From the NCBI RefSeq assembly GCF_949628265.1, contig NC_088790.1:20402545-20466544 (forward strand): DNA of 64,000 nt, written 5' to 3'. This DNA comes from Cloeon dipterum. Its lineage: Eukaryota; Arthropoda; Insecta; Ephemeroptera; Baetidae. This document shows, piece by piece, positions 1-13,800 of the stretch. Numbering within the stretch: position 1 is the stretch's first letter; each line of letters opens with the position of its first letter. The position numbers and the translations under genes are program-made. The notes below the pieces were generated by a model. The model did not search any database. It saw only the letters and a list, made by a program, of their open reading frames with translations, and was not told the origin of the DNA.

Positions 1-694
1 TTTCTTTAAGAGGTTCTTCTTTAGCCTTCTCAACGACCACTAAAAAATTATTTGCATTGGAGCAACTCCTACACTGTTCAATTTTTAGTTATTGAGCACA
101 AACCTGAAGACCTGGACGAGGTTGACAAATTGATGTTTGAGGTGCTGCCAGTTGGAGTTTGAGCTGGTGGTGGTGTTTGTGTGGGGTTGGGTCTCGGGCT
201 GGGAGCATTGAAAACCGGGCCCGGAGGCACAAATGGCGCCGACACTGCGTTGTAATGGAGGAAGCCCGAGGGGTGCACGATAAGGCTGAACGGGTTGTAC
301 GATCCCGGCGACACGAACTGCAGCGGGGCTGCTGTCGGGGCCGAGGTCAGGCATCTCCGGATCAGGGCTTGGATCACCTGGACAATTAAAAATTGATCAG
401 CATCAGCTCGTTTAGAACCAGTTTTCACGAGAAAATGGCCGAAGATGTGAGTCAATAGAAAAAAAATTGGACAGCATTAAGGCCGTTTGAGCACGATGGA
501 GGATCGAATCGGACTGGAAGCGAAAGAAGAACTGAACAGGAAAGGTTTGTGCAAATTACCAGAGTCGAAAGGAAAGTTGGATTTGGTATCTAGGCTGAAC
601 TCACCTGATCCTTGGGATGCGTATTCAGGTGCTCCTCGAGGCTGATGCCCTTGCGGACGGACAAAGTGCAGACAGGGCACACGGGATCGTCCAT
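1..694 (-). CDS. N-terminal part of a single C2H2 zinc-finger protein (cut by window edge)
   Basis: Three minus-strand exons join in frame: 694-605 (start codon 694-692, donor CAG|GTGAG), 377-104 (acceptor TTGTCCAG, donor CAG|GTTTGT, phase 1) and 39-1 (acceptor TTTTTTAG after a 64-bp intron), then the window ends. Residues 6-26 form a canonical C2H2 finger: Cys6-x2-Cys9-x12-His22-x3-His26. The finger is followed by an HPKDQ|VIQALIRR helix across the first splice. A long Pro/Ser/Thr-rich stretch follows, then an acidic-basic segment (VVVEKAKEEPLKE). The start has a good context (gcggccATGG). A single N-terminal finger plus low-complexity tail suggests a nuclear or adaptor protein, but I do not recognise the family. 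If the 104 donor is skipped, exon 2 reads to a stop at 78, giving a 129-residue protein; the short intron model is preferred because the downstream exon stays open and protein-like. Confidence 0.65.
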
Positions 695-1237
695 GGCCGC
701 GGTCGGCGCCCCCCAGGTGCCTCTATCGGCGGCCGAAAAGCTCAAATGTGGCGAAGATGTGGCGTAACAGGCGTTCGATGGTAAACGTCAATACGCCATC
801 TTGGATTGCATCTGCTCTGCTGTGCAAGGTGGTGGGGGTGAAGTCACGTGACCAGAGAGAGCGATTGGCAGCGCTCACGTGTGCTCCAAGGAATACTATG
901 CTAGTAGTGCATTGCTCCAACACGGAGGGCGTTGATATAGTTTAAAAGGTCTTGAATAGGACAAAATAAAAGACACAAACAAGCAGAGAGAGTAAAGCAA
1001 AGGCGCCAAAGACACATGGAGAAACTATTAATAATTTATTATTTTCTACTTCAATTATCTGTGTACTTGATTAGGGTTACTGCTGTATTTTTTGCTGAAA
1101 CCACAATAATGCTCATATAGGTTATGTAATTTACCGCAATTTGAAATTATCTATATCTGAGATTAAAAATGAACATCAATGATGTGTGACCATTAACAAT
1201 TTTTATAATATGGATAACTAAAATTGCACTTGCTTAT
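695..1237. promoter_or_regulatory. Promoter side of the zinc-finger gene and 3' flank of the next gene
   Basis: Bases 695-960 are GC-rich and lie directly upstream of the zinc-finger start codon, so they should hold its 5' UTR and promoter; no TATA box is evident. Bases 960-1237 are AT-rich and lie beyond the poly(A) signal of the neighbouring minus-strand gene. The two genes are tandem, with under 600 bp between the end of one and the start of the next. Confidence 0.35.
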
Positions 1238-1243
1238 TTTATT
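1238..1243 (-). terminator. Poly(A) signal AATAAA of the unidentified five-exon gene
   Basis: AATAAA on the minus strand, about 90 bp after the stop codon at 1330. It supports exon 1541-1330 as a true terminal exon. Confidence 0.55.
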
Positions 1244-1329
1244 TAATATTATTAGTTTGAGCCAGTTTATGAGTTTTTGTGCTTAAATTTGATGTTTTTA
1301 GATTGGTAATTGAAACCCCAAATTAGATG

Positions 1330-1541
1330 TCAGTATAGCACTTTTCTTGATTTATTATCTTTCTCTCTCAAAATTTTGCGCTGAAGTTCCAACCGTGTAA
1401 AACAATCACTATTGAGAAGTGACGTCTTCCATCGTATAGAAGTTGTATGGGCTTCTTCATCTTCAATGGCACTGGGCATCATTAGTTGTTGGTGTCTGGA
1501 GCAAGTCTTGAATTTCAATTTCTTGCTGATCAAGTAGAGAG
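1330..1541 (-). CDS. Terminal exon of the five-exon gene
   Basis: Opens after ACACATTTCAG and enters with two bases, completing the phase-1 codon left by exon 4. It encodes about 70 residues, with a basic LYLISKKLKFKTC start, an acidic patch (AIEDEEAH) and a basic C-terminus. A poly(A) signal lies 90 bp further on. Confidence 0.55.
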
Positions 1542-4500
1542 CTGAAATGTGTCTTAAAACTGGCAATAATGTAAACTTCATACCAGTGTTTTGTTTGATA
1601 AAGTGAAATAATTTTCCTCTTGATAGTTCAAAATTTCCTTAAAATGGATTAGCAAGGACATTAACCTCTATGTCCAAACAAAAAATACAAGCCGTTGCAA
1701 TTTCAATACTTAAAAAGTTATAGGAAAAAAATTGTAATTTAAACTTTAAAACTATGCATAAGGGAGCGTTATGAAACTTCCGTTATGAAATGAAAAAAAA
1801 TCTAGGGTTGATATTAGAATGTAGGTTTTACCTTAAATTAGTATTCACAAATATCCCAAAATTGAATTATGAAGCAAATCCAAAATATTAGGCACAATAG
1901 GAAAATCTGACGGAATGAAAACCTCACAATTAATATATTGTGGAAATTGAGCTGGCAGTTTCTCATGCAGTTATGCCAAAAACACTTGCTATTCAGATGA
2001 AGCATCATTCGAACCATTACTAAGTAGATAACATGCAAAAACAAAAAGAATCGGGTTTGAAATAGAAACACACCTGTTTGCCATTTTCAATAATAGAGTG
2101 TTTAATGAAGTAATTAATAATAATAATAATTAATAATCATAATAATAATTATGGTCTGCAGTTATGCTTTTTGCGCAACACAAAAGAACCACTGATCGTC
2201 CGTCTGGGGCGAGTCCTGCGAAATGCGGGGGCGGCGGCGCCCCCGGTCAGGTGAAGCATTGTCTCTCACTTGGTGGCTTGTTATTGTTTCGGCACGACAC
2301 CACTTTAACGTTCTTGATGGCTTTTTCATCACCAAACGCAGCTAACGAGTTGGCCACATCTTCCCCGTATCTTGGGGGTCCCCCGCTGCCGCCTCCTGGC
2401 CCCCTGGTGTATGTCGTCATGTGTGCTGAACCCGGCGCCGTCCGGTTCGGCGCCACTTTCAGCCGCGTCAGCTCCTCCTGCTGCAAAAGACAAAGAAGGG
2501 ACTAATTAGAGAAACCAGCACAGATGCCAGGAAAACCATCTTGATTAAAAAACTAAGAATGGGTATTACAATAATTTATGCAGGTATGGCCAAACTTTTA
2601 AGGTACTGAGGGAAAATTTCACTGCCAGAAATGATATTCGCTTAACAATATTGTTTTGTAAAATTCAATTTAATTAAGAGTACAATTATTTAATCCCAAA
2701 TTAAATCTAAAACACACTGACTGGATCGTCAGCTGTAAAACCCTAGAATTCCTCATTTTGCCTGACTGACCAGAAATGTACTAACAGTTTGTTTCAGAAT
2801 GATACACGCACACATGAAGCCACTTTAGAAGCTTTGCTTGTTTGGTTTGGAATATTTGAATCATGTAAGAATGAAATAGTAAGAGGGATTAAACATAGAT
2901 TTAGAAATGTATTTTGGTAATAAAAATGAGCACTTACAATTAGCGTAAGGTATCAAAGTGTAGATAAATATTTAAATATTTGATCAGCTTAAATAAATAG
3001 CAAACTTTTTAACTAGATCACGGTTTTCTTCCAAACGAGCCAAAAAGAGCCCGGAGTAAAGTTTGTTAAGTCTCTATTAACTTAATTTCACTGAAAATAC
3101 TTTTAAGGATGAAGTCTGATATTAAATTTTTATTACGCAGCAAACCTCAAATGAAAATTTGTTCTCAAGAATATATTATAAGTTTCAGGATTTTAACTCT
3201 TTAGACTTCAGTTCGTGTTTATTAAAGATAAAAATTGAAAGTAAAATCAGTGTATGCGTGTAAAGGTAAGAGTCTAGCGAATATCATTTTTTTTATTTTG
3301 GATTTTTTATTCATAAACTTTGAGAAATTTTAAAACTTTGCAAAAGATCTCTTCTAAACAAAATAAATTACAAACAGAGGGATATTATGTGGATATTCCT
3401 CTAAATTGTATTTTTATAAAAGTTGTTTGATGACAAGATTTTGTATTTTTTTTATTCTGGTTTTAATCATTTCAATCCATAATATTGTATTTTTAACTTT
3501 GAGCATCTACGTGTATCTGAATGGAGAGTAAATAAAATATAAATAAGTAAATTTATTTTTGAATAAGGCTGTGAAAAGACGCAAGCACTGATCAACAAAT
3601 AGCGGTAAAAAGCCAATAAGTTACCTGATCTGGTGTCCTGTAATTGAAATCGCCGTTGTGTCTTGTATTTTCGGGCACTTGGATAGAGACAGGCAAATTT
3701 TTTGACAGGCTGTTGCACACGTCTCGGCTCCGCAACTGCTGCTCAGTGGCCGCGGCCACGACCCTCCTTTCGGCCTCCCTGGCCGCTCTTCCTTGGAATG
3801 CGAATGTCTGCAACGAAAGGACAAACGGGTGGTTGGTCGAGATATTTTTAAGAAGAGAAAAATATACGAACGTGCTGGTGCACAACAAAACAGAGGAGGG
3901 AGAGAGGCTCACAAGCAGCGCTGGAAGACGGGGTAAACAGAGTCACAGGCCGGGCCTGAGGGTCGGCGGCGGCTGCGGCGGCGACGGTGACCCCTTTGCC
4001 TGCCCGAGCTGGGGGCTGGAGCACGGGGGGCTGCGAGTGGTGCGGGCCGTGGGGCCTCCGGGCGGAAAGTGAGAGTTGGCAGGCGGCAGCACGTGCGGCG
4101 GAGTGCAGGTGCAGCGACCAGACGAGGGGCAGACGGCTCGATAAGCCTGTCTCGCCGCTTCCCCTCTCCTATCGATCCGCCCCCGGCTGCCCGCCCGCCC
4201 GCCCGCCAGTCCGTCCATCCGCCAGCCCGCCCGCAATCAGAGCTCCCCCGCCTCCGACCGCCAGCCAGCCACCCCCGCCAGTCACTTTCGGTCCCAACCG
4301 GCGTTTCCCCCAACCAGATAATTTGTCTGCACCTCCTCGATCTTTCTCTTTTTCACTCGTGCCGTGCGCGATTTTCGGGATTATGTATTTCACTCCGGCG
4401 CGGCGGCCCGCCGGGCGACTCTTGCTTGCTCGGCCAGACTCGACTGGCGTTTGCTCTTTCTTGCCTTGCTTTGGCTTTCACTGCGGGTGTAACGTACGGA

Positions 4501-7500
4501 CCGTCGCTGCCGCCGCCGCCGCCGCGGTCTCGGATGGGCGCGATCGATACCGGCGGTTGGCCTGCTTTACAGGCTTTCCGTGAGAATTCGTTCCGTCTCC
4601 TTCTCTCTCTCTGCCACTTTCGCTCTAAATACGGCATCTGAAGAGAATTCCGGTCATCGCAGCCCAGACCGCCGACGATATTGCATCGAGTGTAAACAGA
4701 AAACCTTAATCGCCGCTCTGCTCTATTTAATGTGAATTCGCAATTGCAAAGACAGGACTCACCTTTTGATCCAAGGAATTGGTTCAACTGTCTCTAACGT
4801 ATTTTTATAGGTCCGCTTAAGTGCGCACGCAATCTATCGTTTTAACGACCCGTGATTAAGAATCACGAGCGGTTAAAAAATGAGTTTTGCTCGCAAATTA
4901 TTGCGCTGAGGGCTCCAGTAAAAATTTCGCCTATCCTTTATCCACGCAGAACAGAACCGTTACGATAATTTTTGCCCTTTTTACTTTCAACTGGTTTACA
5001 AATATAATCTAACTTGTGTGCATTTTGGTGGTTGGCCCAACAAAATAGTCCTTGGTTGCAAGGGGCTTATGAGAAAATGAGAAAACGGATAGTTGTAAAT
5101 TCAGACTTTGAAAAGAAACAATAACTGCCATTGTGCTGGTCAATAGTTGCCTATTGTCTGGAGCTACGCATGCCAAATGTGTGTCCACACTGGCCTGAAA
5201 ACAACTAATAGCTATTGAAACACGTCACGGCCAGACATTGTTTACAAACACGACACAATAGCAGGCAAGAATGATTTGCAGTTCTCCAGCTTTGTCAGAA
5301 TGCTACTACAAAAGTGTCACTAGGGGCAGAAACGGGTCAGCTTTAAATTGGACTCGTGATGACTTGGCATGCTGCTAAATTATACAAAAGGCGCGCTTAC
5401 TAGCTTCTTTTCTCATTTAACCATGCGAGCCAAGTGCATGCATTATTTTTTCCTTCTGTTCTCTGCCGTATTTGCATGGCACGAGTGGAGAACGCAGCTG
5501 ACTTGTTTTTCTGCAAATATTGCAGAGAGACGATAAAAGAGCTCAGTCAGCGTCGCAGGCAGAACGGAGCACGAAGCAGGAGCACGCTCGGCGAATAAAA
5601 GGTAATGAAACTGCGCGTCGGCACTCGAGTTATGCAACCCGCTCGACGCGAAAGCCGAGCAGGTTGCGTTGCCATTGTGCAGGGGCACTGCCGCGCGCGC
5701 AGTCGAGGTAGAAAAATGTGTCGCCGGCGAGCTTGAAACGAGGTTTTTATGTGAAAAGCATTCGAGGCCCTTCACAATGGGAAGCACAACTTTTGTGCCG
5801 CTGCCGCCGCCGCCACTGCTGCTGCTGCTGCTACAGTTTTCCCCGCGGTAGTGATATATTCGGTGCGGTGCTTGAAAGCGTCCGGCATTGTTTCCAGCCT
5901 CGGTTGCGACAGCCACTGTTTACCTCGTGCGGAAAAGCGCGTGTGTGCACTGCGTACTGGGATTATCGCGAAAAATTCCGCCGCCGCCGCTGTCGCCGCC
6001 GCACCAGCAGTAATCAATGCGATATTTTAATGGAAGCCCGATTTCTTTTGAAAGCTGTCACGACGCGCGATGAACAGATGCGTGCACCGAGAGACGCGTT
6101 TTAAAAGCTTTTTTCATCTGGAAGTAATGCTCCTATACACGACTCGAGGAGCGATATTGTTTCCTTTTTCGATTGCGCTAAAACTCGCAATTTAAAAGTG
6201 TGACGGGATTGCGAAGAATCGATTATCGTTCTGCGTTGCGCCATCAGGTGGCTACAGCTGCCACAGCTACTTGCCAACGGAAATTTTACTTCCAATAATT
6301 ATGCGTAAATCCGATATTTCAAATTTGGACAAAATAAATTCTATTTTTTTAACTCAACTAAACGGATGTGCTGATTGTGAATTACGCATCTCAATCTTTG
6401 TCCATATATCATCTTAGTAAAGCGAGACGGCATAAATTGTATACACGTAATTTGTTACAGCACATAGTGAGAACGATGCAGTTTTTTGCAGTATATTATT
6501 GCAACACTTCTTGTCTGGCGCTTGTGGAGTCTCGAGTGACAAAAATATCCTGCAACAACAGCAAAATTCTCCTCACGTGCAGCAACTTTTCTTTCTATTT
6601 AAAAACATTAAAAAATTCCTTACAAAAATGAGGATTTAGTTCATCTAACAGTCAACACAATTTTTTAGAATTTCTCATCACCATTTTTTAATGGAATTCA
6701 ACCATTTTGATTATTTTCCTCAGACATAAGTGTCAACGAAATGCCGAGCGTAGTTACTGTAAGCGCATGAAAAGAGTAAAAAATAGGCGCATTGATGAAA
6801 TAACTTGCGCAGTGACATCGTGAACAACTCACAAACGACGCACTACAGTTGAATGTGCAGAGAGATGCCGAGTGAATGAATGTGTTCTTTCTAAACGGAC
6901 CCGCACACTCGACGAAATCTGAAGTCTCGCAATTTTCACTATTTGTGGCATTTACAGAGTTAGAATATTTTTACTTCACTCGAATTTGGGTACAAGGGCG
7001 TGTAATGGCGCTAGACAAAACACTTTTCAGCTTGAAAATTGCAAAATTGAGTATTTGAGTGCTCGCTTGTTGGTGTTAGTCCAAGACAATTTCCTAAATA
7101 AAAGAGGGAAATTTTACAAATCTAAGTATGAACGAAAACTCAATCGCATCGGTCACATTTTAAGAGAGGTTTGCCATGCTTATGATGCCAAAATTTGACG
7201 AGTATTTCAAGTTGAAACAACTTTTTAGCAGTTAGAATTTAAGGCAAAACGCTTCTGCACTCAAAATGAATACGAAATACAAGAGAAATGAATGAAATTG
7301 AAATTTTCTATACCGAATCAGAGTTCATCTCGCCTGCCAGTGCGTCTAGTTATGAGCTGCTAGTCCTGACTCCTGACGATTCAAGATAACGACTGCGACA
7401 CACAGATTTTTCACAGGCTTGTAGACGCCGCGTGATTTGGGGGTGGAAAATATCTAACATTGTTGTCAGGTCAACGGAAACGAGATTTTCAATGCACTTT

Positions 7501-10500
7501 GTAAACAGGCCAATGGTCGACGCGGATGCTGCAGGCTGGATTGAAGACCCTCGTTGAGCTATTGTCATGGAGCGCCTTTTTTGGAGCGAAAAGGCTTTTT
7601 GTCACGCACCGACAAGACAAAACACGTGTGCGCCTCAGGGCAAAAACAGCCCCTTACACACATCTGCTCCTGTGGGTCGCCTAACGATCGATTCAATTTT
7701 GTTATGTGAATGAAGATTTAAGCTATACTCACAGCGTTAGGGACTGAATGAATAGATATCCTCTTGGCCCAAAGTTTTCAAAAGGAAGTTTTTATAGGAA
7801 TTTTCCATGATGTAACGAATTTCTTAAGAGAAAAGAAAATCAGGAAAGGAATTGTAAATAAAAAAAATTTGTACTGATAAGGTCACAAAGGAAAAAATAA
7901 CCAAATTTGACTTATTAATGTGCTGTAGAGGCTTCTTCATTTTTGTCAACGACCTTTTTAGTCTAGCTAGCGCTACCTCTTTGTTTTTTATCCTCAGTTA
8001 ACTTCCATTCTTTTGAAATCCTCTATTTTTTCAAATTTCTTTCTCCTCCTATCTGAATCTTTGATAAATTAGATTTGGGGCCATTTCTTGAAAATCTTCC
8101 TTTCTTGGAAAACGCCATTTTCCTAATGGAATATAATAAATTAAGATTTTTTGTAATAGGCGCAATGGTAGAATTTGAATTTTTCGTGTACGTAAACGAG
8201 GAATTGTTCATATTTTAAATGTTTCTCTAAACATAAGTGTGAGAAATAATTTTTTTCGGCTTGTCTAGCTTTTCCTCGAATGGACACTTTGTTAAGACTC
8301 ACAAGAGCCAATCTAATACGTAACGAACCCCATCACCCTGAGTCACATACCCCTCATCTTAGCGCTGCTTGTGAACCTTTATGCGTAAAACGCAACGGGA
8401 CTTAACGGACTGTGACTAAGAATTTCAAAAATGGCCAAAAATGAAATTAAGGTGATATATTATCACAAGTTTCTATGAAGTGCAGAAAATTCTAGCTTTC
8501 AACGCTGCAGTTCAAACTGTATAGTTTTAAACCGCTGCCATTGTAAGTATTTTTTTAAGCGTGAGCAATATTTAACAAAAAATTGTTTAAAAAGAAAAGG
8601 AAAATAGCAGCTGTTAAAAATCGTTTAAAACTTATTGAAATTTTAAATTTTCACCCTTATTTCAGTCAAAATTGGCCATGTCAAGCAAAAATAAGTGGCA
8701 AACCTTGCCAGGTCTCACCTGATCAGTAAAGGAGTCGGAGTGGGAGCAGTCAGGCGCTTGGGGTGCGCAATGGGGACAGAGTGGGAACACGTTGGTCCCA
8801 CGGGCGACATCGCCGCTACAGCAGGGGGCGTGCCCGGGGCGGCGCGCCCCCATCAACAAGCTGCGACACACAGTCCAGAAGCGGGGGGCGGCCGGGGTCG
8901 GCCTCACCGACGGGCCATCGAGCTGAGGGCGGCCGTTCAGCTCTGCGCTGCTGCCCACCGCGGCCACTCTACTGCCCTCGATCGCGTCTAGGGGGCGCGG
9001 GTGGCCAGCCTGCTGGGCACAGTGCTGCCACCAGCCGCACTGCACATGCGCGCTCTGCCCTACGCCGAGCACGCACACCACGAACACCCAGATCCAAACT
9101 GAAACAGATTATGAAAAAATTTCAGTGATTTCCAGTCATTCTTGTCAAAGCCAAGAAAATATTCAGGTTATCGACTGTGAGTCTCTGCAAATTATTCTAA
9201 TATAACTGGTTTATAAGGAGTTATAGGAATGCGCCATCTTGGAATTATTGAACAATGTATAACGAAATAAAATGGAATATGAACTATGAGTTGTTAAGAG
9301 TTGGAAGTTTCAATTTAAATTTCCAATAGTATAATGACGTGTTGAAATAAACATGGCACGCCGAGTAATTTTGAATTTACCACTTGTATGAGTCATTTTT
9401 GAGAACTTTATGCCAATAAAATTAGAACCGAAATCTATCAGATTAGCCTATCACCTAACGTTGGCATGATGACGCACAACGCTAGACAAAACAGACATCT
9501 CTTTGACATTAGCTAAGATAGTTGTCAATATTAGATTTCAAACATGTTCTCACAATCGACACAACATAACGATAAAATTGGTGTTCTCGCAGGTTATCTT
9601 TAGATTACAAGGTTGTAAACAGAAAATAAACATTCCAACGAAATTTCATAATGAAAAATCCATTATTTCTACCCCACGTCACAATCATATCCTGTGCTTT
9701 TACTTAAAAAGTATATAATATTTTAATTTCAAAAATTTTCCAGTCTGTTTGCGATGCATGGGGAGGTTGGGGTTGCTTTGTTCTATTCGCAAACCTTCGC
9801 GTACAAAATTTTCGAATTTTGAAAGAAGAATAACACTGCGAATACGAAACCTAGGATAATGTATTTTTTCAATGCATAAATCAGTCATTAAGTGTTGATT
9901 TCAAGTTCCTAATTCCTCAATTATTGCTGTTCAAACGACAATAGGATAGAACTCGTATACCATGAAAAAATTAGTCAAGCAATGGAAATTTTGATCTCCA
10001 GCTTGCTTCTCAAAGCATTGCACTTATTTCGACAATGGTAATTCAGACAGTAAAAGCTTAGAACTAAAACGAAACGAACTAATGTTTAAAACCGTATGGA
10101 CCATTCCCCTTTGAGTTTCATGGTATTAAGATATAAACAGCAGTTTCATCGTATTGTTTTCGAGGTAATTTTATTGTAAAAATCCTGTGTCAACGCAATG
10201 AATCGCGTCACGTGGTCGATAAAAGCGCGGCATCATGAAGAGAAAAATTAAGAATAGAAATAGTGCTAATTTTTATAACTTCCAGTGTACAAAAACAAAA
10301 TAGCACATTCTTCGGTGGCGCGTGCAAAGTTCATAAACTTCCATCTCGTGTCTGCGGTGGCAGGCGCAGAAATTCAAAATTCAGGCAAGCTATGGATGCG
10401 ACGGAACGAGCTGATTAACGCGTTCCGTCGCCGCCGGAACTGGTTTGGTCTGGCGATGGCGAGGGGGGAGGCAGCGGACAGGTCCAAGGCCTTGGATGCT

Positions 10501-10775
10501 CACGCGAGCCGATTTTGGCGGCAAAAAGCGAGGAAAATGCTTTGCAATGGAGGGTCAAGGCTCGCGCGCGCGGGGTTGGCGCGTCAGCTGACTCGGAGGC
10601 AGGCTCGCTCGCGCTAGGGCGGCCGGGGGTGCGCGCGGCGAGGGGAAGGGGTGGGTGCCTTGCCAGACGAGTCTCCAAAAATAACCAGAGAGAGCAGGAA
10701 AAGAAGAGCGGGCGACTCAGCGCCGGCAACTCAGACTGCGAACAGACTCGCGGCCTGCTCTTCTTTGTCTTGCGT

Positions 10776-10828
<53 letters not shown>

Positions 10829-13800
10829 CTCCGTGGGCAAGAAGCTTACTTTTGCTGCCACCGACCCACTGACGACGACAGCACACCGAGACAATTTATG
10901 CCGAGAAGGCTAGACGCGCGGCCTGCCGTCTTTTGCGCGCAATTTTTGCCGAATCGCTCGCCACCGGTAATGATTCCGTGCTCAAGGGTGGCTTCTGGGG
11001 GTTGCCTCGCGAACGGATGAATCAAACTCGGCGGCCGGATGACAAATCCCGAAGAGGCGCAAACAAAAACAAATGCTCGGCTCTAGCGCTTATATATAAA
11101 TCTTTCGCGGGTCTAAAATGAGATCTGAATTTCAACAGAAGCGAGGCACAATGAGTATTCGCAAGCCAGAAATAACCTAACGGCGCTCAACTGTCTGGAC
11201 TGTCGGGTTAATTTGCAACTGAAATAGAGCCAATCAATTTTTGCGGCCAAGAAAAAAATAAGAGGGGTTAGGATGCGGTCTTTTTTTACTAAGATCACAA
11301 TCTTTTCCTGACGCTGACCCTTTTTATAGAGGGGGCATCAAGAATGTAGCAATTTCTTCCAAAAATACACCCCACTGGTGATTTTTTTTTGCCAGCGCCA
11401 CGTGCGATTGTTGTTCGGCACGCGCGGAATGCAACCGAACGCACCCCCTTTGCGGACGGGCCTGTTGGTCGCGCACGCAAATCGAATTCCGATGCGCGCG
11501 ATTGAGGGTCAGGAGAGTGAAAGTCGGCCCGATCGAACTGCGTGTTTGGTGTGTACGCGCGAGTTGCGAGTGAGTGTGATTCACCCCTGGCGCGGCCGGT
11601 GCGGTGCAGGTCGGGCGGCTGCATGCACCGCCGCCGCTTTTAGCCGTGTGGCCACCGACTTCCAATCTGTGCGCCTTCGAAACTGATTCGTCGTCGTCGT
11701 TGGACGTTCTGCCCGCTGGCGAGTGACCAAATCGCTCTCGCACCATCTCCTTGAGTTTATACGGCGAGCAGGGAGACACGCACGCAGAGAGAAACCCTCA
11801 CACGCTTGACTTGATCCACGTGAATCGCTTCGGATTCGGCCCATGCGGCGGACAAGTGGTTCGTGTGTTCAGAACAAGGTGGGTTTGGTGATGATTTAGA
11901 TCTGACTGCGCTGAGAGATGAGACTCGTGGTTGTTTTTGTGCTCCAAACACTGGTGTCTATTAGAAATTTCTTAAAAAAATTATTTTCAAATTAGGAACA
12001 ATGTCTTCAGGCTTGTCCCAAGGTGCAGGAATATTAGGCTTAACTGATAATTTTAATTAAATCAATTGATACATTTTGCATTTATGTATAAAAATTTTTA
12101 ATCTTTATTTCTAAAAATCTTTGCATGAAAATTGCGAACAGTGTAAGGAATTTACCTTCGTTTCATATATTTTTTCCATATCCATTTATTAACTCATATT
12201 AATTCCTTAAATTTCCAGGGAGCACGGCATGAATCCACAAGACATTATTCACATTTTAATTTACAATGTACCTTGTTAAAATTTACAGGAAAATCTGGAG
12301 AAGGTCTCTCTTTTTTAAGAGTTAATATCCAACGTAAACTGCTATCTTAAAACACAGTTGAGTTGGTTTTGTAGACTTTGGCACAGCTGGTAACCTAACT
12401 GATTGTGACTGATTTTGGAATTTCAAAATATTTCACTACCTGTAACTTGTGCTCCTATTAAGTTTATTTTTTATGTATTTGTCAGTACTCAGAAGTCTGC
12501 TTGTGACCGACTTGGAGGAGGAGGGGATGTTTTCGACTCTGTAAACCTTCGCGTAGATAATGTGTGGGAAATTCCGTACTATATAACAGGTTTTTCCTAA
12601 TTTTCCAGCATTTTTCCTAATTTATTGAAATATTAAATGGTAAGAAAACACGGGAGAGCAATGCTTGCGATTAAAATACATTTAAATAATTTCGGCCAAA
12701 TCGTGACAGTGATATGTTGAATTACAGCCTAGTTCCCATTAAAGTTTTAAGATGAATCAATTTTTACTAATATATTTTAACAAAAATCCTGAGACTAAGC
12801 AATTAACTTTCGAGTTTTTGAATGGAATTTTCAGAGCAGATGAAAGTATTTATTTTAGAGGCGGGACCGGCTTAGCCGAATGTTTATCCCAGCGGCGGCT
12901 GTCCATTTTAACCGGCGGCTGGCACGGCTGACAATATTTTCACGTGAAGTTTGATAGTGCTTAACGGCACGAAGGGCCGGAAGACGTTTTTTCTGCTGCA
13001 CTTTTTAAATTTTTTTACCCTTTTTCACCGGCGGCTGGTGCAACTTAGCCGGCTGTCCGCGTGACCCGAAATTTGCCGCCTGGCGAGGCGAAGCGCGGCT
13101 GGCTGAGACCTTTAAAGTATTTTCGATTTTTTACAGCAGTAGTGTCTTAAAAAATATCACCTTTGAACTTTGCTTTGGAATCGTGTTACCTGCAGTCCTT
13201 GTCCCAATGTCAAAATAATTATCAAATCACTTGAAAAGATTTTAATCTTAATATAATTTCCCTGGATTTGAGCTTCTCCTAATCGTATCTTATCCAAGGA
13301 GATTAGGATTTACAGTTACCCACGTCATCTATAAATTTAGTTTCGATCAAATATATTCTGAGAGGAGCATTTTATTTTATACAAAACACTTCCACTCAAT
13401 ATTTGTTTTTGAACCCTGTAAAAATATTTAATCTCAGTGTCTTGTCGGGTCGTCAGGCATATATACTTAGCGGGTCTCTTTTAACTTTCTAAGGCTTTTA
13501 TTGACAAAAATAACCTATAACAATAAAAAATGGTCAAATGCGTTTTATATCGCTATATCTTGTTACACTGGCAGAGGGCTGGATACATTAAAATTTTTTT
13601 AAGAAATCCCCATTTTCCCTGCCTTGCCTTTGCGGTCGACCCTTCATATCATCGGTGCTGTTTCATCTCTCGGTGAATAGCAACGGCGCGAGCTCAGTCA
13701 CTCAGCTTTGCTGCGGGGCGAGTGCACCCTGATTTCAATTAGCCGTGCACGGCGTGTTGCATAACCTGCTTTGCGCGAGCTGGGGGGGGGGGGTGGCTTG

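Noticed and set aside
81..173. Plus-strand protein-like reading EHKPEDLDEVDKLMFEVLP
   Set aside because: Antisense shadow of the Ser/Thr-rich zinc-finger exon 2, which has a start, phases and splice sites on the minus strand.
1465..1485. Similarity to the miR-263 seed region
   Set aside because: Only about 11 bases agree, it lies in a coding exon, and no hairpin is present.
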